From Pseudarthrobacter oxydans (lineage in GTDB: Bacteria > Actinomycetota > Actinomycetes > Actinomycetales > Micrococcaceae): 64,000 nt of DNA. The notes under the pieces were generated by a model that saw only the letters and a program-made list of their open reading frames with translations, did no database searches and was not told the DNA's origin. Shown here in pieces: positions 46,388 through 54,209 of this stretch. The DNA lies in the NCBI RefSeq assembly GCF_013314975.1, contig NZ_JABTYH010000018.1, positions 1 to 64,000 of the forward strand, written 5' to 3'. The translations under genes were made by a program, and so were the position numbers. The number at the start of each line of letters is the position of its first letter. Positions within the stretch are counted from its first letter, which is position 1.

Positions 46388-47935
46388 ATGTTTGCGGATA
46401 ACGACCCGCGGCTCTCCCAGCTGCTGGAAGGCATTGTGCGGCTGGCGTCCGGCGACCTCACCTCCCGGATCGAGGTGTCCCCTGCGCGCGACGAGCTCGA
46501 CGCGATCATCATGGGCACCAACCTGCTGGCCGAGGACCTGCAGATCATCTATGAGGAGCTCGAGCAGCGCGTGCAGGTGCGCACCCAGCTCCTCCACGAG
46601 GCCCACCTGGAAATGCAGAAGATGGCCATGCAGGACCCGCTCACGGGCCTGGCAAACCGTTCCGCCCTGATCGACGCACTCAAGGATGCGCTGGAGGCGG
46701 ACGCCGCGTCCCCTTCCGGGGAGGGCCCGGCCCTCCTGCTGATGGACCTGGACGCCTTCAAGTCCATCAACGACAGCCTGGGCCACACCGCCGGCGACCA
46801 CGTCCTGGTGACCGTGGGCGAAAGGATCCGCAGCGCGGTCCGTGAGTCCGACGTCGTTGCCCGCCTGGGCGGTGACGAGTTCGCCATCGTCCTGCCCGCG
46901 GCGTCCCCGGACCAGGCAGGCATCGTGGGGCACCGCATCCTGGCGGCCCTGGGCCAGCCGGTGGAGCTGCCCGGCCGCAGCGTGCGCTGCGGTGCGAGCA
47001 TCGGACTCAGCGCCGGCGGCGCCGGCAAGACCCCGGAGGACATGCTGATGGAGGCCGACGTCGCCATGTACGCCTCCAAGGCTGAAGGCCAGAACCGGCT
47101 GCACCGCTTTGAACCCGGGCTCCTGCTGGTCCGCAGGCTCCGCAGCCAGCTGGTGGAGGACCTGCGTGCCACCCTCAAGGACGGCGGCCTCACGCTCTAC
47201 TACCAGCCCGTGGTGGAGCTGGCCACCGGGCGGATCGAAGGCGTGGAGGCCCTGGTCCGCTGGAACCACCCGACACGCGGCTTCATCATGCCCGACGAGT
47301 TCATTCCCCTCGCCGAAGAGGCCGGGCTGATCTCCGAGCTGGGACTGTGGGTGCTCCGGGCCGCGGTGCACCAGCTCCGCGAATGGATCAACGCGTCCCT
47401 GGTGGACAGCCGGTTCTCCGTCCGGATCAATATCTCGGCCACAGACCTGCAGAGCCTGCAGTTCATCGAGGACGTCAGGAACGTCCTGAAGGAAACCGGC
47501 GTCAGGCCCGAACAGGTGGTCCTGGAGCTGACGGAAGTGGCAATCGTCAAAGGGAACGAGCTGGACCGCTACTCGCTGGGCGGGCTGCGGGGCCTGGGCG
47601 TCGGCATCGAGATCGACGATTTCGGCACCGGGTACTCGTCCATCAGTTATTTGCGCCGGCTGCCGGTGGACCGGGTCAAAGTAGACCGGTCCCTCATCAC
47701 CGGCCTGGGAAGCGACCCCACCCAGCCGGCACTGGTGTCAGCGGTCCTGCAGCTCATCAGGGCCTGTGGGCTGGAAGCCGTGTGGGAAGGTGTGGAAACG
47801 GCAGAGCAGGCCGAGTTGCTGCGCGGCCTGGGCTGCCTCAGCGCCCAGGGCTATTTCTTCAGCAGGCCGGTCCCGCCTGAACAAATTCCGGCATTATTGG
47901 CGGGCCAGGCGGAAAGCGCAGCCCGGCAAGGGTAA
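46388..47935 (+). CDS. GGDEF-EAL c-di-GMP enzyme
   Basis: Cyclic-di-GMP synthase and/or phosphodiesterase of 515 residues, soluble. A HAMP-like helical N-terminus (about 1-80) precedes GGDEF (active site RLGGDEF, about 157-163) and EAL (from about 260). The EAL active-site residues are present: VEALVRW, NISATD, ELTE, DDFGTGYSS, KVDR and EGVET. Both domains therefore look catalytically intact. It is 19 bp downstream of the histidine kinase gene and shares its transcript. A standalone EAL gene lies 166 bp downstream. Confidence 0.93.
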   Translation: MFADNDPRLSQLLEGIVRLASGDLTSRIEVSPARDELDAIIMGTNLLAEDLQIIYEELEQRVQVRTQLLHEAHLEMQKMAMQDPLTGLANRSALIDALKDALEADAASPSGEGPALLLMDLDAFKSINDSLGHTAGDHVLVTVGERIRSAVRESDVVARLGGDEFAIVLPAASPDQAGIVGHRILAALGQPVELPGRSVRCGASIGLSAGGAGKTPEDMLMEADVAMYASKAEGQNRLHRFEPGLLLVRRLRSQLVEDLRATLKDGGLTLYYQPVVELATGRIEGVEALVRWNHPTRGFIMPDEFIPLAEEAGLISELGLWVLRAAVHQLREWINASLVDSRFSVRINISATDLQSLQFIEDVRNVLKETGVRPEQVVLELTEVAIVKGNELDRYSLGGLRGLGVGIEIDDFGTGYSSISYLRRLPVDRVKVDRSLITGLGSDPTQPALVSAVLQLIRACGLEAVWEGVETAEQAELLRGLGCLSAQGYFFSRPVPPEQIPALLAGQAESAARQG

Positions 47936-47975
47936 AGTACTGCGCTTTTGTTTCCCGCGATATACGATCATCGTG

Positions 47976-48026
47976 CGGTGTCTGGGTTTTCGTCGCCGCG
48001 AAAATCAGGTTTCAGCATGGACACCG
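47976..48026 (+). promoter_or_regulatory. Structured leader between the two c-di-GMP genes
   Basis: CGGTGTC (47976-47982) pairs with GACACCG (48020-48026), and inside it TTTTCG (47987-47992) pairs with CGAAAA (47999-48004). AATTTT follows the outer stem, so it may be a terminator or a riboregulator. It does not match the c-di-GMP-I (GEMM) consensus by eye. Confidence 0.4.
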
Positions 48027-48047
48027 AATTTTAAAGGCGTTTGGAAA

Positions 48048-48077
48048 TTGAACAACATCGGGGCCAATGGGTCATTA
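48048..48077 (+). promoter_or_regulatory. Predicted promoter of the standalone EAL gene
   Basis: TTGAAC (48048-48053), an 18-bp spacer, then TCATTA (48072-48077), 25 bp before the ATG. It would allow expression independent of the kinase operon. Confidence 0.35.
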
Positions 48078-48101
48078 CTTCGTCAACTGGGGGCGTAGCT
48101 A

Positions 48102-49163
48102 ATGTCGGTTCGAATACAGGCATGGGGAATTATTGCCGCTGTGCTGGCGGATACTGATCCGTCCGGAGCGGCTGTCCGGCAGCGGTTGAGCAACAGCCTG
48201 GATGAGAATCCGGGAGTGCCGGAACGGGCGCTGCTCGAATATCTCCTCGATACGCGGCGCAGCGATGCCAACACCGCGGAAACGCTGGAGAGCGCGCGGG
48301 AAATGCGGCTCACCCCCGCGGTCCCGCCGAAAGTGGCGGAGCAAATCGACGCGATCCGCAGCATGTCACGCATCAGCGCGCTGCTCGAAAGCCAGATGCT
48401 GATGACCGCCTTCCAGCCCATCTACGGGCTGGAGGAAAAGAGCGTGGTGGGAGTCGAGGCATTATCCCGGTTCGTCAGCGATGACGGTGCCGCCGCGGAA
48501 CTGTGGTTTGCCGAGGCCGCCGCCGTCGGCCTGGGCGCGAACCTGGAATTCGCCGCGCTGGGATCCGCTGCCGCTGCGGCGAAGTCGCTTCCCGGGAACC
48601 TGTTCGTATCCCTTAACATTTCGCCCGCTTCCTGTCTGGATCCCCGGCTGCCTGAATTGTTTGACCACATCGATCTCCCCATCAACCGTGTGGTGCTCGA
48701 AATGACGGAGACCGTCAAGGACGAGGAATACCCGCAGTTCATTTCCGCCATCAATCCGCTGCGTGACAGGGGACTGAGGATCGCCGTGGACGACACCCAT
48801 TCAGGGGCGGGGGCGCTGAGCCGGATGGTGCACCTGCGGCCGGACTTCCTGAAGCTGGGCCGGAATGTCATTGGCGATGTGGACAAGGACGGCATCCAGC
48901 GTGCCCTGGCCGCCTGCCTGGTGGATTTCGCGGAACAGATCGGCACCACGCTTGTGGCTGAGGGGGTGGAGACCGTGGGGGAACTCAAGGTCCTCACCGA
49001 ACTCGGAATCAGCGCCGGGCAGGGCTACCTGCTGGGCCGGCCCTCTGTCCGGCCCAAGGACTGGGCCAGCTGGAACGGCCGCCTGGACCTGGACGGGCTC
49101 AACCGCCACTTTGCCGGACGCGAGCAGGCCGGGGAGGCTTCGGTCGCCAGCGAACAGCACTGA
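48102..49163 (+). CDS. Standalone EAL domain protein
   Basis: Probable c-di-GMP phosphodiesterase or degenerate c-di-GMP sensor of 353 residues. An uncharacterised helical N-terminus (about 1-95) precedes EAL. Most catalytic residues are there: VEALSRF, LNIS, EMTE, VDDTHSG (instead of DDFGTG), EGVET and a Gln in AGQGYLLG. The K-x-D motif is KLG (Asp replaced by Gly), and the loop-6 sequence is atypical, so activity may be low. The start has GGGGGCG before TAGCTAATG. It has its own leader and possible promoter. A terminator hairpin follows. Confidence 0.88.
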   Translation: MSVRIQAWGIIAAVLADTDPSGAAVRQRLSNSLDENPGVPERALLEYLLDTRRSDANTAETLESAREMRLTPAVPPKVAEQIDAIRSMSRISALLESQMLMTAFQPIYGLEEKSVVGVEALSRFVSDDGAAAELWFAEAAAVGLGANLEFAALGSAAAAAKSLPGNLFVSLNISPASCLDPRLPELFDHIDLPINRVVLEMTETVKDEEYPQFISAINPLRDRGLRIAVDDTHSGAGALSRMVHLRPDFLKLGRNVIGDVDKDGIQRALAACLVDFAEQIGTTLVAEGVETVGELKVLTELGISAGQGYLLGRPSVRPKDWASWNGRLDLDGLNRHFAGREQAGEASVASEQH

Positions 49164-49179
49164 CCCGGCCGGCGGCGGC

Positions 49180-49216
49180 GCAGGGGCCCTCGGGACGGCG
49201 TCCGGAGGGCCCCTGC
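49180..49216. terminator. Hairpin terminator between convergent genes
   Basis: GCAGGGGCCCTC (49180-49191) pairs perfectly with GAGGGCCCCTGC (49205-49216). It is placed 16 bp after the EAL stop and 8 bp after the stop of the opposite small gene, so it probably ends both. There is no T-run. Confidence 0.6.
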
Positions 49217-49224
49217 CGCGGGTG

Positions 49225-49446
49225 CTATTCGCTGTGGCCCTGGTCGCCGCTCATCTGGTCTTCCGCAGGCGGAGTCTCGCCCGGAGGCACTCCCCCGCCC
49301 GGTTCCAGCCCCGTGATGTTGCCTTCAGCGGGATCAGGATTCGACGAGTCGGCAGAGTCCTTCCCGCCTTGCCCGGTGCCGCCCGGCGGGGTCTTGCCCG
49401 GCTGGTCCGGGTTAGCGGGATCGTTTTCGGGATGGTAGCTGCTCAT
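49225..49446 (-). CDS. DUF6480-like small protein
   Basis: A 73-residue acidic, Gly/Pro-rich soluble protein, probably disordered. The segment GLEPGGGVPPGETPPAE is characteristic of DUF6480. No function is known; members occur widely in Actinobacteria. AAGGA precedes the ATG by about 10 nt. It diverges from the 149-aa acidic gene, with the dyad element at 49503 between them. Confidence 0.75.
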   Translation of the reverse strand: MSSYHPENDPANPDQPGKTPPGGTGQGGKDSADSSNPDPAEGNITGLEPGGGVPPGETPPAEDQMSGDQGHSE

Positions 49447-49502
49447 GGTGCTTGCGTCCTTCCTGCCGGGCCGCGGTTCCTTGCCCCGGCTCTGGACTAA
49501 TT

Positions 49503-49519
49503 GTAAGCATGCTGATAAT
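49503..49519 (+). promoter_or_regulatory. GTAAG-CATG-CTGAT element with adjacent GATAAT
   Basis: GTAAGCATGCTGAT (49503-49516) differs from the dyad at 25779 by two bases. GATAAT (49514-49519) overlaps its right end and is a -10-like hexamer. It lies between two divergent small-protein genes (57 bp from one start, 70 bp from the other). Confidence 0.45.
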
Positions 49520-49586
49520 TCTGGAGGGGTAATGCTCCGGGCATCCGCTGGGGTGCCCGGCACGCAAGGTCGGAAGGAGCAGTCAC

Positions 49587-50036
49587 ATGGGTATCGGCGA
49601 CAGCATCGGCAAGGCAGCAGAGAACGCCATAGAGGATCTGGCAGGGACATCAAAGCCCACTGAGACAGCGCATGTTCCCGAGCCCACGGACCCGAACGAT
49701 GACGTGGAGGTCCACTCCTCCATCAGCGAAGGCTCCAACGCCCTGGAGGCGGAGAAGCAAAAGGTCCCGGGGCCCAATGCCGGAGCGGCTCCGGCCCCGG
49801 CCTCGGAATCCCCCTTTGGCGGGGACCTGGAGCCGGATGAGTCGGACGACGACGGCGGGCCGGCTGGCAGTGCGTCCGCACCGGCGGATGAAGCGGCTGC
49901 ACCGGCGGGCGGATCGCCTGCGTCCCAACGCGCCGTCCCCGGGCCGGGCGGCCTTCCGGAGCCCAACCCGGACGAGCTGCGGGCCGACCCTTCAGAAGGC
50001 GACCAGGACCCGTCCACCAGCACTGGCCGCGGCTAG
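49587..50036 (+). CDS. Acidic low-complexity hypothetical protein (149 aa)
   Basis: A 149-residue protein. The N-terminus MGIGDSIGKAAENAIEDLAG could form an amphipathic helix; the rest is Asp/Glu/Pro/Ala/Ser-rich and likely disordered. CGGAAGGAGC lies just before the ATG. The start resembles CsbD-like or general-stress small proteins by composition, but I see no definite family. It shares the dyad-containing intergenic region with the DUF6480-like gene. Confidence 0.65.
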   Translation: MGIGDSIGKAAENAIEDLAGTSKPTETAHVPEPTDPNDDVEVHSSISEGSNALEAEKQKVPGPNAGAAPAPASESPFGGDLEPDESDDDGGPAGSASAPADEAAAPAGGSPASQRAVPGPGGLPEPNPDELRADPSEGDQDPSTSTGRG

Positions 50037-50130
50037 CAGCACAGTCCGGCGGGTAGCGGCACGGCCCGCGGCCGGCCCGAGGCCAGCGGGGGTCCGGGGC
50101 AATGCTGCCCGGACAGGGCTGCCGGCGCAG

Positions 50131-50934
50131 TCAGCCGTGCGGCCATTCCCCGCGTTCACGCAGCACTTCCCGGAGCAGGTCCGCGCGGTCCGTGACCAGT
50201 CCGTCCACGCCCAGCTCCAGGAGCCGGCGCATCTCGTCCGGGTCGTTGATGGTCCAGGCATGCACCACGAGGCCCAGGGAGTGCGCGCGCCGGACAAAGC
50301 CCGGCGTCACCACGTGCACCGGGCCATAGCCCACCGGCACCTGCAGGGCGTGGACTCCGCGAAGGTTCCAGCGCATGCTCCACCTGAAGACCGGCCCGGG
50401 AAGCAGGCGGCCCAGCACAGTGAACAAACCCACGGACACAACACCTGCCGAAGCCGCCACGGGCTGGCTCAGCAGCTTCAGCACCGCCCGCCGCCGGCGG
50501 TCCGAGAAGCTGGTCAGCAGTACCCTGTGGTGCACCTGGTGCTCTTCGATTGCGGCTGCGATGCTGCGGACCGAGTTCCAGTCCTTGACGTCCACGTTGA
50601 GCCGGACCCCGGGCAACTCCGCAAGCAGCTCGTCCCACCGCGGGATGGGCTCACGCCCGCCGATCCGCGCCTTGGCTACCTCATGGGCGGGGAGCTCGGA
50701 CACCCGGCCGCTGCCGTCGGTGACCCGGTCCAGCGTTTCGTCGTGGAAGAGGAGCACCACGCCGTCGGCTGTGGTGTGGACGTCCGTCTCAAGGTAACGG
50801 TAGCCGAGGTCGACGGCGGCGCGGAACGCGGCCATGGAGTTTTCCAGGCCGTCCCGGGAAAAGCCGCGATGCGCCATCGCGATGGGTATCGGGGACCCGT
50901 CCGCGGCGGCATGGTCGAAGAACGGGAGCGTCAC
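50131..50934 (-). CDS. Glycerophosphodiester phosphodiesterase
   Basis: Hydrolyses glycerophosphodiesters to glycerol 3-phosphate and an alcohol; cytosolic, since no signal peptide is seen. It has 267 residues from a GTG. The active-site start is AHRGFSRDGLENSMAAF (His-Arg, then Glu-Asn). ETDVHTTADGVVLLFHDETL carries the metal-binding Glu/Asp and second His. The C-terminal VVHAWTINDPDEMRRLLELG and DGLVTDR complete the TIM barrel. It is followed by no obvious partner. Confidence 0.92.
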   Translation of the reverse strand: MTLPFFDHAAADGSPIPIAMAHRGFSRDGLENSMAAFRAAVDLGYRYLETDVHTTADGVVLLFHDETLDRVTDGSGRVSELPAHEVAKARIGGREPIPRWDELLAELPGVRLNVDVKDWNSVRSIAAAIEEHQVHHRVLLTSFSDRRRRAVLKLLSQPVAASAGVVSVGLFTVLGRLLPGPVFRWSMRWNLRGVHALQVPVGYGPVHVVTPGFVRRAHSLGLVVHAWTINDPDEMRRLLELGVDGLVTDRADLLREVLRERGEWPHG

Positions 50935-50979
50935 ACTGCGAGCGTACTCCTGGAGCGCCGGCTGCCCGGCCAGGCAGCG

Positions 50980-51246
50980 TCAGTCCTCGTAGGCGGCTGC
51001 GTCTTCCTGGAGGACGATGTCCACACCGTCGCTGCAGTGCAGCAGCGTCCGGCCGCGGCCGCCGTCGAAATCGATCCACACCGCGGAGTGGTCGGCAGTG
51101 ACTGCGTCGACCAGGCCGCCGGCCTCGAATCCCGGGGCGAGGAGCACGCGGACGCGGTCACCCGCAGCGAGTTTCTTCCAGTGCGGTGCGGGCGTTGCCT
51201 GGCGCGGCAGCGCGTCGGCGGTTCCAAGCTTCGTTTTTCTTGCCAT
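50980..51246 (-). CDS. Small basic/beta hypothetical protein (88 aa)
   Basis: An 88-residue protein with a Lys-rich start. Beta strands such as GDRVRVLLAPGFEAGGLVDA and SAVWIDFDGGRGRTLL suggest a small SH3-like barrel. I do not recognise the family. AAGGGG precedes the ATG by 5 nt. It lies 45 bp upstream of the GDPD gene on the same strand, so the two may be co-transcribed. Confidence 0.65.
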   Translation of the reverse strand: MARKTKLGTADALPRQATPAPHWKKLAAGDRVRVLLAPGFEAGGLVDAVTADHSAVWIDFDGGRGRTLLHCSDGVDIVLQEDAAAYED

Positions 51247-51396
51247 TGTTACCCCTTGAGCCTGTTACCCGGAGCCGGGATGGAGGGGTTGGGCCCTCCA
51301 TCCCCAAGGTTAGGGAGCGAAGGTGAACGCGAGGTGAGCGCCAGCTGTGAAAACGGCGCTGCGTCCGGCGGGCCGGGGAGGAAGTCCGGCCCGGAA

Positions 51397-52215
51397 TCAG
51401 GAAATCTGTACGCCCAGCGAGGCCAGCCGGGACTCCAGAACCTGGGCCACGCCGTCGTCGTCAAAATGGGGCGCCTGCTGCCCGGCCGCGCGGATCGCCT
51501 CCGGGTGCCCGCTGGCCATGGCGTAGCCGTGCCCGGCCCAGCGGAGCATCTCGATGTCGTTGGGCATGTCCCCGAACGCCACCACGTCCTCGGCGCCGAT
51601 GCCCAGGGCGGCGGCGTATTCGGCGAGGGTGACGGCTTTGTTGACCCCGGGCAGGGCGAGCTCGAGCATCGACACCCCCGGCGAGGAATGCGTTGCAGAG
51701 GCAAGATGTTCGACGGCGGGGGCCACCTCGGCGAGGAAGTCGTCGGCCGTGCCTTCGCGGACGATGGCCAGGAACTTCACCACGGCGTCGTCCGCTGCCA
51801 GCGTTTCGGCCAGCGGCGCCGGCGTGAATTCGGAGAGCAGCTCACTGGAGCCGTTTTCGATGAAGCCGGGTTCGAGGTGGAACCCCCCGAGCGTTTCGGC
51901 GGCGAACAGCGCGGCGGGACGCAGCCGTTTGATGACGCGGCGGACTTCCAGGACGGCGTCGAGGGTCAGCGTCCGGGCGGAAACGAGCTTGTCCGCCTCA
52001 AGGTCCCAGACGACGGCGCCGTTGGAGCAGATGACGGTGCCGGTGTGGCCGAGCTGGTCCTGCAGGGGGTGCAGCCAGCGCGGCGGGCGCCCGGTGACGA
52101 AAACGAGTTCGACGCCGGCGTCCCGGCAGGCGTGGAAGGCCCGGACGGTGCGGTCGCTGATTTTGCCATCGTGGCCGAGAATCGTTCCGTCTATATCGCT
52201 TGCTACCAACCGCAT
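51397..52215 (-). CDS. Cof-type HAD hydrolase
   Basis: HAD superfamily phosphatase of 272 residues. Motif I is ASDIDGTILG, motif II FVTGRP, the Lys of motif III is in NKAVTLAEYA, and motif IV is AFGDMPNDIEML (about 216-227). The cap domain is of type IIB. It is related to, but not a close duplicate of, the HAD gene at 17005. The ATG is at 52215. It diverges from the AraC-type gene. The substrate is unknown. Confidence 0.88.
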   Translation of the reverse strand: MRLVASDIDGTILGHDGKISDRTVRAFHACRDAGVELVFVTGRPPRWLHPLQDQLGHTGTVICSNGAVVWDLEADKLVSARTLTLDAVLEVRRVIKRLRPAALFAAETLGGFHLEPGFIENGSSELLSEFTPAPLAETLAADDAVVKFLAIVREGTADDFLAEVAPAVEHLASATHSSPGVSMLELALPGVNKAVTLAEYAAALGIGAEDVVAFGDMPNDIEMLRWAGHGYAMASGHPEAIRAAGQQAPHFDDDGVAQVLESRLASLGVQIS

Positions 52216-52357
52216 CCTGCCAGTCTACGTTGAGGTATGGGCCGGAAAACCCGTGGGGACCGGTTTACTGCGCTCCGGGTGAACGCGATCGAATCGAACC
52301 GCAATAGTTGGGTGCGGGGTGGCACATGCGCGCAGGCTTGTAGGTGAAGGGGGAACC

Positions 52358-53224
52358 GTGATCTCGGCGCTCAACCAACTCGTCGATTACATCGACGGTC
52401 ACCTCACCGAGGAGATCGCCGTTGATGACCTGGCGGTCAGCCTCGGCATGACCGAGTACCACCTCCGCCGCATGTTCTCATCACTGGCCGGCATGCCGCT
52501 CTCCGAGTACGTCCGAAGGCGCCGCATGACGGTGGCGGCAACGGAGGTCCTCGACGGCGGCGAGCTGCTGGCAATCGCTGTGCGGTATGGCTACGGCTCT
52601 ACCGAAGCTTTCAGCCGGGCATTCCGGTCAGTTCACGGCGCCGGACCCGGCGACGTGCGCCGGGACGGCGGGCCCCTTCGCACGCAACCGCAGCTCAGGT
52701 TCCGCCTGACCGTAGAAGGGAACACCCCGATGGACACCCGCATCGCAGACCGGCCGGCATTCCGGCTCATCGGCCATCCGGCCCGTGTACCCCTTATCCA
52801 CCACGGTCCAAACCCGCACATCCAGGCGCACATCGCCTCACTGCCGGCAGCAGAGCACGACCGGCTCAAAGCACTGGGCAACACCGACCCCAGGGGCCTG
52901 CTCCAGGTGAGCGCCGACGTCGACCCGGACTACACGGAGGGCAGCGAGCTCACGTACCTCCATGGCGTGGCCGTAACCCCAACGACGCCGGCGCCCGGGG
53001 ATCTCGACGCGATCGAGGTCCCCGCGGGCACGTGGGCGGTCTTCCGCGCCGAAGGGGCGTACCCTGCGGTTCTGCAATCCACCTGGGCATCCACAGCCAC
53101 CGACTGGTTCCCGTCGAACCCGTGGCGGCTGCGCCCGGGCCCCTCGATGGTGGCAGTCCTGGATCGCAGCGCCGACTTCAGCACAGCAAGCTGCGAATTG
53201 TGGCTCCCGGTAGAACGTGCCTGA
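52358..53224 (+). CDS. AraC-family regulator with GyrI-like C-terminal domain
   Basis: It has 288 residues. Two helix-turn-helix motifs at the N-terminus (about 1-100): LAVSLGMTEYHLRRMFSSLAG and IAVRYGYGSTEAFSRAFRSV, both AraC-type. The C-terminal domain (about 125-288) is GyrI/SOUL-like and binds small ligands in related multidrug regulators such as Rob and BmrR. GTG 52358 is preferred, with AAGGGGGAACC upstream. The likely effector and targets are unknown; neighbours give no hint. Confidence 0.88.
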   Translation: MISALNQLVDYIDGHLTEEIAVDDLAVSLGMTEYHLRRMFSSLAGMPLSEYVRRRRMTVAATEVLDGGELLAIAVRYGYGSTEAFSRAFRSVHGAGPGDVRRDGGPLRTQPQLRFRLTVEGNTPMDTRIADRPAFRLIGHPARVPLIHHGPNPHIQAHIASLPAAEHDRLKALGNTDPRGLLQVSADVDPDYTEGSELTYLHGVAVTPTTPAPGDLDAIEVPAGTWAVFRAEGAYPAVLQSTWASTATDWFPSNPWRLRPGPSMVAVLDRSADFSTASCELWLPVERA

Positions 53225-53278
53225 CGGATCAGCCCCGCTCTCCGGAGGCGCTGGCCAGCCGGTACAGCCAGGCCCGGA

Positions 53279-54124
53279 TCACTTGGTGTCTTTGGCCGCT
53301 TCAGGGCCGGCCCGCCGGGACCTTCCGCCCAGCCGGGCGGTGACCTTCGCTGCGGCGCCGGCGCAGGCCTCCCCCAACGCCTGCAGCCTGTCTTGGGACA
53401 CCCGGAACCGGGGTGCGGGGATCAGGACGGCCGCCACCACCTCGCCCCGGTGGTCGAAGACGGGTGCCGCCAGCCCCACCTCATCAATGGAGGTTTCGCC
53501 GTAGTTGACGGCCCAGCCGCGCCGGATGTCGTCCTTGAGCCGGACCAGGTAGGCGTCCAGGCTGGAGTCATCCAGGCCCGGGTAGCTGATGGCCCCGCTG
53601 CTGAGCAGGGACCGGACCCGGGGTTCAGGTTCTTGGGCCAGGAAGACCTGCACCGAGGCGCTGAGGGCGTCGTTGTACCGTGCCCCCAGCGGGGTGGTGT
53701 GCTTAATCTGGTGGTGGCTGGCAATCTGCTCCACGCAGATGGATTCATCGCCGCTCCACACCATCAGTGCGCTTGTTTCGCCGGTCTGCTCCGAGAGCTC
53801 GCGGAGTACGGGATAGGCAACGCGGCGCTCCTCAAGCTCGGCGAGGAGCGGCCCGGCCACGGCAATCAGCCCCAGCCCGAGCCGGAACCGCCGCGTTTCG
53901 GCGTCCCGCTCCACCAGGTGCTCCTGCTCGAAGGTTGCCAGGATCCGAGAGACCGTGCTCTTGTGCAGCCCCACGCGGTTGGCGATCTCGGTGACGCCAA
54001 GCAGGGGCTCGTCCGCCGAGAATGTCCGGAGGACCGCAATCGCGTTGACGATGACGGAAGCGCCCTTGCTGTCGCCGTTGCCTGTGGTCTCGGATTCTGT
54101 TGCACTCATGGTGTTACCCATCAT
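53279..54124 (-). CDS. IclR-family transcription regulator
   Basis: Predicted regulator of creatine catabolism, 281 residues. The N-terminal winged helix has TEIANRVGLHKSTVSRILATF. The effector-binding domain from about residue 100 includes LGARYNDALSASVQVFLAQE and RRGWAVNYGETSIDEVGLAAPVF. Several ATGs lie at the start (54124, 54121, 54109); none has a clear ribosome-binding site, so the start is uncertain. It is 85 bp downstream of creatinase, with a hairpin between. GTTGC-based operators upstream of the MFS gene are the suggested targets. Confidence 0.9.
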   Translation of the reverse strand: MMGNTMSATESETTGNGDSKGASVIVNAIAVLRTFSADEPLLGVTEIANRVGLHKSTVSRILATFEQEHLVERDAETRRFRLGLGLIAVAGPLLAELEERRVAYPVLRELSEQTGETSALMVWSGDESICVEQIASHHQIKHTTPLGARYNDALSASVQVFLAQEPEPRVRSLLSSGAISYPGLDDSSLDAYLVRLKDDIRRGWAVNYGETSIDEVGLAAPVFDHRGEVVAAVLIPAPRFRVSQDRLQALGEACAGAAAKVTARLGGRSRRAGPEAAKDTK

Positions 54125-54140
54125 TCCCTAAGGGAGGGCC

Positions 54141-54172
54141 GGAAGCGGCGCCATGGGGATGACGCCGCTTCC
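54141..54172 (-). terminator. Hairpin between creatinase and iclR
   Basis: A 10-bp stem (GGAAGCGGCG at 54141-54150 with its complement at 54163-54172) and a 12-nt loop. It lies 38 bp after the creatinase stop. Without a U-run it may only partly stop transcription and lower iclR expression. Confidence 0.45.
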
Positions 54173-54209
54173 GGGTGTTCGCCGGGCCTGGTGGAGCCCG
54201 TTGGGGACG

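Noticed and set aside
47976-48026. Leader considered as a known c-di-GMP (GEMM) riboswitch
   Set aside because: No match to the conserved GEMM core or tetraloop-receptor by eye; kept only as an unidentified structured leader.
47937-48098. Possible about 50-aa leader peptide before the EAL gene
   Set aside because: No start codon with a ribosome-binding site, and its codon use is unlike its neighbours.
49672-52233. An 853-codon plus-strand open frame
   Set aside because: It spans parts of four recognised genes on both strands and has no motif; an artefact of high GC.
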